NCBI GenBank assembly: GCA_949318235.1
Contig: OX439131.1
Coordinates: forward strand, 15,407,434 to 15,471,433
DNA length: 64,000 nucleotides
From: Ecdyonurus torrentis
Taxonomy: Eukaryota > Arthropoda > Insecta > Ephemeroptera > Heptageniidae
Direction of reading: 5' to 3'
Shown here in pieces: positions 34,501-45,958 of this stretch. Numbering within the stretch: position 1 is the first letter of the stretch; the number at the start of each line of letters is the position of its first letter. The position numbers and the translations under genes were made by a program. The notes below the pieces were generated by a model. It worked only from the letters and a program-made list of their open reading frames with translations, was not told where the DNA came from and did not search any database.

Positions 34501-35989
34501 AGTGTACAGGTGAGTTTGACCCTACTTTACACTGATTCTTGGCTATAAGAAATAGGTGTTTTCACTGTTGCATTAAAGAATCAAGGTTACAGTAACCAAA
34601 ATATGCACCCCCCTTCCATCACCAGATTAAGCAAATATAACATAAAAATAAAAAGTACTAGGTTTCATTCATTATTATTACAATTTTTTATGTTTAAAAA
34701 ATGTGCTATATTTTAATTGATATTGATATGATTTAATTACTGTACTCCCACTAATTAATTTATTGTTAATTAATGTAAATATTTGTGTTAACTGTGCTAT
34801 CAATATTATCACCTAGCTACAGACTACACTGTGGTAGGGGGCTTGTTGGTTTTCCTATTCTTTCCTTTGATCATTAGGAGGGCGGGAAAATATTTTTGAA
34901 CTTGATAGTTGCACTGAAACAATGCTATTCTAGCACCAATCTGGGGCATGAAGCTTAAAGATACACTTAACCCTAAAAATAAGTATTTTTTATTCTTCTC
35001 CAAATTATTTCAATAGTAATTAGTCGTTTATTTGACTTCTCTAGCCCGCAGGATAAGCGAACCCCGCGAGGGAACAAGACAAAGTACACGCCCCTCTACT
35101 GTGAGAGTAAAAAATATGTGCCTCTTACTCTACCTGAAAAGCTTACCTGAGAAGGTGCACAGACTTTTTACTTACACAGTAGGGGGGGAATGTGACATCA
35201 CATTTCCCCCTCGTTACCGTCACAGGGCTCGCTTATCTAGCGGGCTAGAAAAGTCAAATAAACGACTAATTTGTACTGAAATGATTTGTAGAAGAATGAA
35301 AAATACTTATTTTTATGGTTAAGTTAATCTTTAACTATCATCTCTTTTTATATCATGGGAAGAACCAATAAGTGCCTCACCACAATGTCCGTAGCTAAGT
35401 GAAAATCTTAATGGCACAGCTAAAACAAATATTTAAATTGATTAATATGTTTCTTGGACAACAGCTCAAATTACTGTATACTGAAGATAGTTTCAGATAT
35501 ATTTAAGATTGCTTAATTTTTGTTAACAGAGCTTATTATGAGTCCCATCGTGTATTAGTTCAACGCCAAGCAGTAGAGGAACGTATGACCAGTAGTAGTC
35601 CGACTCATGGAGTCACCCATGGTGTAACACAAGGTCAAATGTGGGGTCTACAACCTCCTCCACCCCCAAGAACCAAACCAAAGTTACAACGTCAGAAGAG
35701 TAGAAAATGTAAAAAGGAAGAAGCTCCCCCTAAAGAAGAAGATAATGCATCATCCTCTACTCCAGTTCCCTTAGCTGAAAGTAAGTCTAAAAAAGGCAAA
35801 TTGCGTTCAAAATTTAAGAAAAGTAGTCTTGTTACAATTGCAGTTTCACAATGTAAATCTGAACAAAATAAAAATAATGTAAATCCCATTAAATCTGCAA
35901 ATAAATCAACAAGTGTACCTAAAAATTCATCTCCAAGTAAACGTAAAAATAAAAAATTATCAACTAGAGTTCAATCTACTGATTTTTAG
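20858..35989 (+). CDS. AGBL2: Cytosolic carboxypeptidase, CCP2/CCP3 type (tubulin deglutamylase)
   Basis: M14D zinc carboxypeptidase; the family removes C-terminal or side-chain glutamates from tubulin, mainly in cilia and flagella. Fifteen exons (20858-20936, 21832-22157, 23032-23145, 23207-23325, 23798-23944, 24353-24494, 25852-25962, 27067-27180, 28523-28852, 30470-30697, 32126-32217, 32290-32452, 33525-33803, 34328-34509, 35530-35989) give 961 residues. The N-domain ends in [12 protein letters not shown]. The catalytic domain has HPGE (zinc His359, Glu362), NPDGV, RDLNR 415-419, DLHAHS (zinc His455) and TIEASF with catalytic Glu528. [21 protein letters not shown] and SKEGTGRVV, and the [11 protein letters not shown] stretch before the N-domain, point to CCP2/3 rather than CCP1, CCP4, CCP5 or CCP6. 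AGBL2 and AGBL3 cannot be separated here, and the symbol denotes that pair. The C-terminal 390 residues are acidic, then Ser/Lys-rich, and look disordered. Confidence 0.93.
21832..22157 (+). CDS. AGBL2: CCP2/3 exon 2
   Basis: Encodes [40 protein letters not shown] and GTVIFEYNP, matching the segment before the N-domain in vertebrate AGBL2/3 (family: RWPxxxEVLxExxxHI, YYYPTG, GExxGTIVYxYNP). Donor TAC|GTAAGT, phase 0. Confidence 0.95.
22291..22467. repeat. Fold-back element in CCP2/3 intron 2
   Basis: TTTGTAGATTGTTGAATAGG at the left pairs with CCAATCAACAATCTACAAA at the right. Inner arms also pair (GTAGAATGTGCTAAATAAT with ATTATGTAGCACATTCTAC). Non-coding, MITE-like. Confidence 0.8.
22592..22884. 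repeat. Fold-back element in CCP2/3 intron 2
   Basis: Arms CACCTTGAACAAAAAACATG ... GTTGATTTGGCC and GGCCAAATCAACG ... CATGTTTTATGTTCAAGGTG. An inner pair includes ATTTATTTTCCATTCA / TGAATGGAAAATAAAT around a GTGACGTCAC palindrome. An A-run of 27 abuts it on the left (22558-22584). Confidence 0.82.
23032..23145 (+). CDS. AGBL2: CCP2/3 exon 3
   Basis: Thirty-eight codons ending [14 protein letters not shown], the hallmark start of the CCP-specific N-terminal beta-sandwich domain. Acceptor TTTTACAG, donor AAA|GTAAGT. Confidence 0.94.
23207..23325 (+). CDS. AGBL2: CCP2/3 exon 4
   Basis: Encodes [29 protein letters not shown]. The WFYFxI motif is standard in the CCP N-domain. Only 61 bases of intron separate it from exon 3. 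Ends two bases into an Arg codon at AG|GTATGT. Confidence 0.94.
23421..23672. repeat. Fold-back element in CCP2/3 intron 4
   Basis: TTGCTAGCAC ... GGATAGCT pairs with AGCTATCC ... GTGCTAGCA, and GTGTGTTTGTGT-type and ACACACACAC-type segments face each other inside. Ends about 125 bases before exon 5. Confidence 0.7.
23798..23944 (+). CDS. AGBL2: CCP2/3 exon 5
   Basis: Encodes [45 protein letters not shown], the end of the CCP N-domain (family: NxxKPxSLYxxGMxPLxYS and GWxRxGD). Ends in phase 2 at CA|GTAAGT. Confidence 0.94.
24353..24494 (+). CDS. AGBL2: CCP2/3 exon 6
   Basis: Encodes [33 protein letters not shown]. [12 protein letters not shown] marks the link from the N-domain to the catalytic domain in CCPs. 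Phase 0 end at CAG|GTAAGA. Confidence 0.94.
24881..25225. repeat. Fold-back element in CCP2/3 intron 6
   Basis: AATGAGGAAGACTACAACAA and TTGTTGTAGTCTTCCTCATT are exact complements. An inner hairpin pairs GAAAGTCGCGAAATGATGTC with GACGTCATTTCGCGACTTTC. The left arm creates a misleading open frame after a fair acceptor at 24862. Confidence 0.88.
25423..25771. repeat. MITE-like element in CCP2/3 intron 6
   Basis: Imperfect terminal inverted repeats: TTAAGGTAGTAGGGTACCGA at the left, complementary to TCGGTCCCCTACTCCCTTAA at the right. A run of about 19 C (25637-25655) lies inside. A 77-codon open frame crosses it and is not gene-like. Confidence 0.7.
25852..25962 (+). CDS. AGBL2: CCP2/3 exon 7
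   Basis: Encodes [24 protein letters not shown], the first strand and helix of the M14 catalytic domain. It joins directly to exon 6. The 1.36-kb intron between them holds two fold-back elements. Donor AAG|GTACCT, phase 0. Confidence 0.93.
26501..26707. repeat. Fold-back element in CCP2/3 intron 7, family with the copy at 28876
   Basis: Ends AATGTTGTGGCCAAAA and TTTTGGTCACAACAACAT are inverted. Inside are repeated short modules of the type (G/C)TATCTCGTTTTxxGTC and their complements. A diverged relative lies at 28876-29120. Confidence 0.78.
27067..27180 (+). CDS. AGBL2: CCP2/3 exon 8 with HPGE zinc motif
   Basis: Encodes [20 protein letters not shown] followed by [14 protein letters not shown] supplies two of the three zinc ligands of M14 carboxypeptidases. 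Phase 0 at both ends; a near-perfect palindrome starts 39 bases into the following intron. Confidence 0.96.
27219..27605. repeat. Near-perfect 387-bp palindrome in CCP2/3 intron 8
   Basis: Left arm from TTAAAGAAAAGGATAGAAT to CATCACTAAGCAG; right arm is its complement, from CTGCTTAGTGATG to ATTCTATCCTTTTCTTTAA. Arms are about 185 bases each with few mismatches and a loop of about 20 bases near 27412. Related sequence (AACCAGCAAGGGCCTTACCA) occurs in other introns of this gene. Confidence 0.93.
27606..27838. repeat. Further copies of the intron 8 repeat family
   Basis: CCTAACCGCGATGGTTTTTT (27613) faces AAAATAAACCATTGTGGTTAGG (about 27670), then TGAAAGAAAGGGATAGGAGA (27723) faces CTCCTATCTTTTCTTTCA (27838) as a compact fold-back with internal ACCAGCAAGGGTG. 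Partial relatives lie at 23337-23400, 32525-32640, 32820-32950 and 34830-34880. Confidence 0.75.
28523..28852 (+). CDS. AGBL2: CCP2/3 exon 9, catalytic core
   Basis: Encodes [30 protein letters not shown] and [20 protein letters not shown]. The exon carries the substrate-binding Asn-Arg of RDLNR and the third zinc ligand in DLHAHS. Phase 0 at both ends. DLHAHS replaces the commoner DLHGHS and keeps the His ligand. Confidence 0.97.
28876..29120. repeat. Second copy of the 26501-type fold-back family
   Basis: Inverted ends CAATGTTGTAGAGGAAAATA and TATTTTCCACTACAACAT, with inner GTAACTCATTTCCTAACTTA / GTAGATGGTGCTCCGAGTTAC modules matching the intron 7 element (which reads CTCATTTCCGAACGTTATGT). 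Confidence 0.78.
29127..29280. mobile_element. Tc1/mariner-type MITE
   Basis: Perfect 20-base terminal inverted repeats TACAGTCATTTTACTTAAAA / TTTTAAGTAAAATGACTGTA. The outer TA fits the TA target duplication of Tc1/mariner elements. About 150 bp, no transposase. It abuts the fold-back ending at 29120. Confidence 0.85.
29635..30140. mobile_element. Non-autonomous hAT-type DNA transposon with target duplication
   Basis: Element 29643-30132 (490 bp) starts CAGGGTCGGCCTG and ends CAGGCCGACCCTG-like (CCAGGCCGACCCTG). It is flanked by the direct repeat GTGAATGA at 29635-29642 and 30133-30140. Eight-base duplications and CAGGG-type ends are typical of hAT elements. The interior is GC-rich at both ends, with a G-run (29702-29717) and T-rich middle, and has no transposase. 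Intact duplication suggests fairly recent insertion into CCP2/3 intron 9. Confidence 0.9.
30470..30697 (+). CDS. AGBL2: CCP2/3 exon 10 with catalytic glutamate
   Basis: Encodes [20 protein letters not shown], then [20 protein letters not shown] and [26 protein letters not shown] holds the catalytic general-base Glu. This completes the M14 domain. Donor AAG|GTAAGT, phase 0. Confidence 0.96.
30761..30914. repeat. Fold-back element in CCP2/3 intron 10
   Basis: ATATTGTCTCTATCACGTCA pairs with TGCGATAGAGACAAATAT. ACCAAACGTTCCATCTACAT and CAGATGGAACGTTTGGCA face each other near the centre. About 154 bp. Confidence 0.85.
31231..31354. mobile_element. Short Tc1/mariner-type MITE
   Basis: Left end TACAGCTCTGGACAAAAGTT, right end AACTTTTGTCCAGAGGTGTA, inverted with one or two mismatches and bounded by TA on both sides. 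About 120 bp. GGACAAAAGTTTT ends are common in Tc1-like elements. Confidence 0.8.
31440..31640. repeat. Dispersed intron repeat (third family), one of three copies
   Basis: AACACATAGCTAGATTATGT, GGGGAATGGGAGATAGTA and GCTCATATTGCTCTGTAGAA resemble 22470-22540 plus 22897-22920 (AACACATAGATAGATTAGG, GAGGAATGGGAAATAGTA, GCTCATATTGCTCTGTAGAA) and, more weakly, 34058-34250. Confidence 0.65.
32126..32217 (+). CDS. AGBL2: CCP2/3 exon 11, start uncertain
   Basis: Encodes [30 protein letters not shown], comparable to the basic helix plus LSD segment after the catalytic domain in AGBL2. Two acceptors compete: TTCCAG at 32117 and AAAAAG at 32125. With exon 10 ending in phase 0, only the second keeps the frame. 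If the first is used, a small unseen exon of 3n+1 bases must lie in the 1.4-kb intron. The end at AG|GTAAGT is firm. Confidence 0.7.
32290..32452 (+). CDS. AGBL2: CCP2/3 exon 12, acidic linker
   Basis: Encodes [20 protein letters not shown] and about 35 further polar residues. Acidic Ser/Glu runs just after the catalytic domain are also found in vertebrate AGBL2. Frame agrees with both neighbours; donor AAG|GTAAAC, phase 0. Confidence 0.88.
32525..32960. repeat. Partial copies of the intron 8 repeat family in intron 12
   Basis: AAAGAAAGGGATAGAAATAT and GTTGAAGTTCTAGTGGGAGG (32528-32600), then GATGACGAAAGCTTTCAGTT, CTGTGGTTAGGCCCTTGCTG and CCTAACCGCAATGGTTTTTT (32825-32940), match the palindrome at 27219-27605 and its right neighbour. 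About 180 bases of unrelated sequence lie between them. Confidence 0.7.
33525..33803 (+). CDS. AGBL2: CCP2/3 exon 13, disordered tail
   Basis: Ninety-three open codons, Ser/Arg/Pro-rich with an EEEGG stretch and [19 protein letters not shown], the latter a basic patch with possible phosphorylation sites. No domain was recognised. Acceptor CCACAG and donor CAG|GTACAT; frame agrees on both sides. Confidence 0.85.
34328..34509 (+). CDS. AGBL2: CCP2/3 exon 14
   Basis: Encodes [20 protein letters not shown], then [20 protein letters not shown]. No domain was recognised. Ends with AG of an Arg codon at ACAG|GTGAGT, completed by the A of the last exon. Confidence 0.85.
34964..35337. repeat. 374-bp fold-back element in CCP2/3 intron 14
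   Basis: ACACTTAACCCTAAAAATAAGT pairs (imperfectly) with ACTTATTTTTATGGTTAAGT. Inner arms TTAGTCGTTTATTTGACTTC ... TAGCCCGC pair with GCGGGCTAG ... AAGTCAAATAAACGACTAA, with a GC-richer centre. A 96-codon open frame crosses it and is a by-product. Confidence 0.88.
35530..35989 (+). CDS. AGBL2: CCP2/3 last exon, Lys/Ser-rich tail
   Basis: Encodes [20 protein letters not shown], then a Pro run ([19 protein letters not shown]) and a Lys/Ser-rich tail ending STDF and a TAG at 35987-35989. The basic clusters could bind microtubules or act as nuclear signals, but this is inference. The codon use is AT-rich like the rest of the gene. Confidence 0.9.
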
Positions 35990-36011
35990 ATATCAATTTA
36001 TTCTTCATGAA

Positions 36012-36017
36012 AATAAA
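36012..36017 (+). terminator. Candidate poly(A) signal AATAAA of CCP2/3
   Basis: Canonical hexamer 22 bases after the stop codon, with another AATAAA about 40 bases further on. Either would give a very short 3' UTR. Confidence 0.45.
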
Positions 36018-36427
36018 TTGTTTGTATTTTATTGTTCATAATTTTACTTTTAACAAAATAAAATTATTAAAATATTACTCATTCTGGACATATTTCACAT
36101 CTCTTTATTGTTATTTACAGTATATGCTAATTATTTTCATGCACATACAATCTTTCTTTCTTCCTTTTTTTTTTTTTTTTAAGATGATACCCTCTTTAAA
36201 AATAATTACACAAAAATTAATTCCAAATGAATTTTACAAAATAATTTTTGTTAAACATGATTAAATAATAATTGTCAGAGAAATTCAACCATTTGTTTTG
36301 GTTAAAATAGTTTTTAAAATCATTACATAGTTTAAGATGAAAAAATAATAATAAAAAAGGTGAAATTTTAATTCAATTCTTTGACTTTTTTTTTTTTTTT
36401 TTTTTGTTATTGTCTTTTAGATTGTAG
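36018..36427. other. AT-rich DNA between CCP2/3 and the gap
   Basis: Likely 3' UTR remnant or intergenic. Poly(T) runs at 36165-36180 and 36387-36404. No gene signal seen. Confidence 0.6.
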
Positions 36428-36627
36428 NNNNNNNNNNNNNNNNNNNNNNNNNNNNNNNNNNNNNNNNNNNNNNNNNNNNNNNNNNNNNNNNNNNNNNNNN
36501 NNNNNNNNNNNNNNNNNNNNNNNNNNNNNNNNNNNNNNNNNNNNNNNNNNNNNNNNNNNNNNNNNNNNNNNNNNNNNNNNNNNNNNNNNNNNNNNNNNNN
36601 NNNNNNNNNNNNNNNNNNNNNNNNNNN
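36428..36627. other. Assembly gap, 200 N
   Basis: Exactly 200 N. A round number suggests an arbitrary gap size, so true distance is unknown. Open frames reported across it are artefacts. Confidence 1.
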
Positions 36628-37525
36628 ATATCTCCATAGAAACGTTATCGAATATTTGCAATATGTGTATTCCCATCACTAGAAACAGGTGGCATATATC
36701 TGTTATTATATATATGTATAAAAAAAAGGACAAAAAAAATCGTGAAAAACACTTTAAAATTCTAATACTATTATACACTTTATTAGTATTAGAATTAAAA
36801 AGAAAATGTTCCTGTACGTTTTTTTTTTAATATGCCTTCTTAAAAAATGCAATTTTACTAAACTTAAAATTTAATTCCATGCTGCTACAAACAGTATGTG
36901 GCTTTTTATTAATAATACAATGATAATACTTTCATAGTGTTTCAAATTTGTTGTAAAATTCTTTATATTATGTTGAACATTTATTAGTTGGTTAATTATC
37001 TTCTTTACGGTTCACTTTAAAAGAACAAGTTAATAATCGTGAAAAAAAAAGTACTTTTGCTTTTATTCTTTCTTTTTTACAACAGCTCTTTCTTTCTTAA
37101 AATTGGCATGCGGGTCTTATAATATTATATCATACAGTATTTTAAGCTTTTGTAAACACAAGTGAAAATTTCACGTCTGAATGAAACTTTTTCTTTCGTG
37201 TGGTTGAACGAGTTATATTATAGCTTGTCCACGTTATATGAAAATACAAAAAGGATAAGAAGAAAACAAAAAAAGACTCTTTGTCCATAATACACAAAAG
37301 AGAAAAAAATGGAAAACGTCTCTATCGACGTGAAATCAATTTTATTTTTCTGTCTTTCACATATTTGAACGTTCACAATTCAGTCTTTGGGTGGAATTTG
37401 AAACCTATTTTAGTGTAATATCTCACAGACTTGATGATGAATCCTGTTCGCGAAAGGCGTAGTGAAGTGTATTATACTGAGGAACTCTCTACTCTTTGTG
37501 AAAATGACAAGTTATTTACCCTGCA

Positions 37526-37556
<31 letters not shown>

Positions 37557-37817
37557 AACATTACAATCAGTAAAGAGACTGCTCAGTTGTATATATGAGA
37601 CTAAACTGTAAAATATAATAAGAAGAAACTATACTATGCTTTTATAATATTATATAAAGATATATGAAGTAATATTTCAGTTCTTATTGTTATACACTTA
37701 TAAATAAGCTTTAACAATAAATTGTTTCAACTGAGTGAATTGTGTTTAAAGTTTACTCTATAATATACTTAATTTCATTTATATTAAATTTTAGTAAATA
37801 AAGTAAAAGCAACAACT

Positions 37818-37894
<77 letters not shown>

Positions 37895-38885
37895 TACTAT
37901 CTTTGCATAGTTATTGGAAGTATAAATATATCAACTTAGATGTGAATATTGTGATTTAATAAAGTTTCTATCAATATTTATAGATGTAATCAAATTATAC
38001 AATTTTCTTCAAAGAGTGTTGTAAAAATAAAAAAAAAAAAATCAATATAAGCAAATTGAAATAATGAATTTAAGTATTAGCAACTTTACTTTTACAATTT
38101 TAATTTTCAAATATTTAGAACCTCTTTTAAAATAAAAAAACTTACGTTTTAACTGTTCAATAATCTCTTGAGAATGTAAATTGCACTTTAGCTGTGTAAT
38201 ATCAAGTATAATGAAATGATAACAAAAATTGTTTTTTCAACATTTAATTTTTTTTCATTACCAAACATCAAATCCCTATTTGAAAAACTAATATAAAAAC
38301 GTTTATGTACACTCCCCCGAGATAAATCTGACCGGTCGCGACTATAATAATATATACGGGATATTGTAATATTTTCAAAGATATCAAGTTCCTAAACTTT
38401 TTTTTTTGCCATTTTCTTTAAATTAATTATTTTTTCATTATAGTTATTTATTTATTGCAAACTAACATTCTTAATATATTATTATAACCATATATAGTTA
38501 TATACATATTTATATAGAGTATGCCACATTTGTTTTATAATAAAGTTAATACATACATGCTTTAAAACATACACAAAGAAAGAAGAAATTACTTAATTTA
38601 TTCTGCATCTACACCAACCATACCAACGTAAAAGTTGCTAAATTGGAATACCATGAATAATTATGCTACAATTGAATATCAATGTAACATATTCGCTAAC
38701 AATATGACATAAATTATGTTATGAATAAATGTTACTACAATTGAGCTAGCTCAATTAATTAATATTTATATTTACCCATGTATGGTAACAAGAGAGCGTA
38801 ATTAGTCTTTCAATCATGAAATTCATCATACAAATTATTATCTAATTTCTATCATAACAAAGCTAATAAGAATCTAGTTAACATA
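36628..38885. other. AT-rich non-coding DNA with microsatellites
   Basis: Contains (TC)13 at 37531-37556 and (TA)34 at 37822-37889. A slightly less AT-rich patch lies at 37370-37500. No coding exon or RNA gene was recognised. Confidence 0.7.
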
Positions 38886-39230
38886 AGGCATAGAAAACAT
38901 GAAAAAAACACGTTCTTTTTAATCATTAAACACAAAATGGGATCTACAAAACTGATGATAATTTTTACCAGAATGTACATGTGGCCCCACAAGAGAGCGG
39001 GAAAAAACTGTAAAATATGCAATTTGCGTGAATATTTCTGTTTATGACGTCAGAAACAGGCAAAAATTAGTATGAAAATGTTGTGCGGGTTGCATAAATT
39101 AAAATTTTCTGATCACTGCTACAGCGCTACAGTTGGGTTTTGAGATAAATTAATGTTATTTATATAAGTCCCATCATGTGTTTTGTGATTTAAATGCTTA
39201 TGTTTTCATGTTTTCTATGCCTTTAACATA
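38878..39230. mobile_element. 340-bp inverted-terminal repeat element, copy 1
   Basis: Element 38886-39222 has ends AGGCATAGAAAACATGAAAA / TTTTCATGTTTTCTATGCCT and is flanked by the direct repeat TTAACATA (38878-38885, 39223-39230). The interior holds GTTTATGACGTCAGAAAC and GAAAATGTTGTGCGGGTTGC, shared with copies 2 and 3. An 8-base duplication would fit a hAT-like mover, but the termini of the other copies do not settle the class. Confidence 0.85.
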
Positions 39231-42649
<3,419 letters not shown>

Positions 42650-42650
<1 letters not shown>

Positions 42651-42890
42651 GCTTGAAACACGTAAATCTAGGACCTGTATCCGTCACTTAAATAGTTACG
42701 GCCTCGGTGCAGTATTTTCTCAAAAATATAATAATAATAATAATAAAACGCTAAAACATGGTCCCGCAATGCAATGCTTAAGAATAGAAAATTAGGAGAC
42801 CCTAAGCTTTTCCCGCGCATCTCACCGAGAACCTCTACATTAAGGACTGTTGATTTTCTAACTCACTCTGACAGTTTTTTTTTCTCTCTC
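42650..42890. other. Island of balanced composition
   Basis: CTAGGACCTGTATCCGTCAC, TTACGGCCTCGGTGCAG and CTTTTCCCGCGCATCTCACC stand out from AT-rich flanks. No open frame of note. Could be regulatory or an untranslated exon. Confidence 0.3.
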
Positions 42891-43519
42891 TCTTTTTCAA
42901 AGAAGAGGTTTTGTTAATTGCCTACCTAATCAGTAAATACACTTTTTTTATCAATCACAAATATAATTATTTCATAAAAATATGTTGTAATAACTGTATG
43001 TCAGCAAATTCATATAACTAATAAATAAGTCTAACATGTCTTATCACGATAAAGTATAACATGAATTTTGTAATATTTCAAAGCTCTAGACTGACCAAAT
43101 AGATTAAAAACCTGTCAGGAAATGAACTTACATTTTTCTTTTAATATGTTTTTTTTCAATGTAAGGTTTCGTTTGCAATATAAACTCTTGTGAGATAAAA
43201 ACGTAAAGATTCTCATTACCGATAAGTAGGTCAACGTACTAAAATATCTCTTAAGGATATTAAAATTAATGAACATCAATACAATAAAAAAAAATTGAAG
43301 CTGAAAGACGAAGAAAAGTAATATAAATTTTAATGACTTATTGGTAATATTTTATGATAAAAATATTTATTTCATACAATCTTAAATTTCAGTTTAAAAA
43401 AAAAAATGTGTAAAGAAATTGAATTTTCTTATTATGAATTCTTTTTCTCTTTCACCACACTTTTTTTTTATTGTGATAGACTTTTATCTCTTAGGGTATA
43501 TTTAGTTTATTAGAGATGA

Positions 43520-43880
43520 ACAGTGGTACGGTGTGCACGTGATGGCCTATAGGTTTGGTTGTTTGGCTTGGTGGTTGTATATTTGGCAATCGATACGAGC
43601 AGAACAGAAGCGAGAGAGAAAGAACAGAAGTGCGTGACGTCACATACACTCACTCTCATCAACATTCGGAACAGCAAAGCCACCTTGCGCTGCTTGCCAG
43701 AAAAGCGGACATACAAACCTACGAAGGATTGTCCGCTTGCCTGGTTTTATGAGAAATAGTAATAATAAAAAAAGTTGTTCGCGCCGTCGCTTTATATCAC
43801 GTTAACGTGTTATCTAACACGCCTGGAGCTTACTGCTGCTACTCACTCAACCATACCAACTCCGAGATACAAACTTCCAA
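43520..43880. promoter_or_regulatory. CpG-containing island with CRE, candidate promoter
   Basis: About 360 bases much richer in G and C than their surroundings, with many CpG, a TGACGTCA cAMP-response-type palindrome at 43635-43642 and GTTCGCGCCGTCGCTTTATA near 43770. On the minus strand, an ATG-started frame (MYVRFSGKQRKVALLFRMLM) runs into ATGAGA|GTGAGT, a possible splice donor, but no homology was recognised and the frame may be chance. Confidence 0.35.
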
Positions 43881-44944
43881 CTTGACAAATATGATAATAT
43901 GTTCTTACACAAACACTATTTGAATGGGAGGGGGAGTTAACCAATCATTAGTAAAAAAAAAAAATAATAAAAATATATTAAAAAATTCCTCAATATTATG
44001 TGTTTCACATAACTTAACGCATAATATACTGTTTTTATATAGTATGTTAACATGATATTAAACATTAGAATTGATTACCGTTATTTGTATATATTTATAT
44101 TTGCAAATTTTAAGATATACAAAGTTACACGAACTGAGGTAGGTCATGGACGCCCCTGCAATTTAATGATTTATGCAACCAGTTGGTCCGTTATGACCGG
44201 CGGGTTGCGGTACCTGCAGGATACTGGCATTTTTCATTTATTATTCTAAATTTGAATTTTAACGTCTGTTAATTAATTTTTAAACATCCTAAGGTAAAGT
44301 TGGAGAACTTATATTATTTCTCACTTTAATGCAATTACAAAAAGTACAATTTATACAGCTCCTTATTTGAGTTTTTATATTTATAATCTAAAACTAATTT
44401 GTAACTTAATTACATAGTAGAGACGCATACCATACTTTTGAATTTCATTGAAGACCCTTAACTTTAATTAAATTAAAACTTCAAAATATTACCTGTCTTT
44501 TTACATATATACCTTTAGTAAAGATTAAATTTTTTTATTACATTTCTCTACAAGCAATTTTAAACTTCTATTTTATGAAAAGTAAAATTATAATAAAGTG
44601 GAAACTATATTAACTTACCTTTATGTATATTATATTAGGTAAAAATATGAAATAACTTCTTTTTTAAGTATAGAATAGGAGATGATAAAATATATTATAT
44701 GCATTGCGGTAGTCATGTATTTTATTCTGTTTTGTGGAGTCAGCAATTGATGAAAATAAAAGTCAAATTTATAACAAATTGTTTTATGCAAAAAGCTAAC
44801 AATTCCACCTTTTATCCTCATGGTAATTTTTTGCTACGTTAAGGTCTCCATAAAATAAAATTCTCTTTTTTTATATATTGAATTTTATGTATATTTCCTA
44901 TTTCCTACCACAAATGATTGTCAAAATGATTGTCGAAAAAATTT

Positions 44945-44946
<2 letters not shown>

Positions 44947-44988
<42 letters not shown>
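44947..44988. repeat. (CT)n microsatellite
   Basis: About 21 CT repeats. Confidence 0.95.
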
Positions 44989-44990
<2 letters not shown>

Positions 44991-45532
44991 GTTAATATCA
45001 CATTCAATATTATAAGTCATTTTAATAATACCGTTACGTGTATCATACACAATATGAAGGAAATCGATAAAATTTAATTATTGATAACATGATAATATAG
45101 TTTGTGAAATCAATTTATTGGATTCATGCGTAATGAAACGCAATAATAAAATATGATGCTATAAAAATTAGAGACGTATTGATTAAATAAAAAGCATATG
45201 TCACGTATTTTATATAATAGACATGAACAAACAATTTTAAAATATTATCATGTATTTCATATCAAATTAATAAGAGTTTAAAACATATAAAGTCAATAGT
45301 TTTTAGAATTCTGTTTTATCTATTTATTGCAAATATGTGAATTAATGTATTATTATACTGTATATACACAAATAAAAGAAATATAATTTTTTTTACAGAA
45401 AATGTGTTAACCTAATCAATGTATCAATGTAGCGTCACAGTTTTTATAAGAGAATATAAAAAGTTTGTTATAAAATATTTATTTTTAAAATTACATTTTA
45501 AGTTATACATTAAATAACAAAAAATATAAAAG

Positions 45533-45535
<3 letters not shown>

Positions 45536-45577
<42 letters not shown>

Positions 45578-45591
45578 AAGAGAGAGAGAGA
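45536..45591. repeat. (GA)n microsatellite
   Basis: About 27 GA repeats interrupted by AAGAAAG. Confidence 0.95.
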
Positions 45592-45902
45592 TCTAAAACC
45601 AGATCTCATGAAACTTTTTAACCTCTTTGAATTAAATTTTGTATCAAGAGAAGATTAGTTTTTTTTCTTCTCTTTTTTTATCCAAATGTGATTAAAACCT
45701 TATATTTGTTGGATTTATATTATAAAAATCTCAATTTTGTTATTTTAAATAAAAGATAAAAAATATATACAAACTTGATATGAAACCTTTGAAAATTCTA
45801 CCGCTCTTTGAATATATAAAAAAACACGATATAATTAGCGATATATATTTTACTTTCATCCATGTATATACGTTTTAATTTACTAGTTTATTAAATAAAA
45901 TA

Positions 45903-45958
<56 letters not shown>

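Noticed and set aside
20858..35989. Assignment as CCP5 (AGBL5) or CCP1 (AGTPBP1)
   Set aside because: The [20 protein letters not shown] and pre-domain YYVPTG segments match AGBL2/AGBL3, and CCP5 lacks the pre-domain.
36381..36830. Open frames spanning the N gap
   Set aside because: They depend on unknown bases being read as non-stop.
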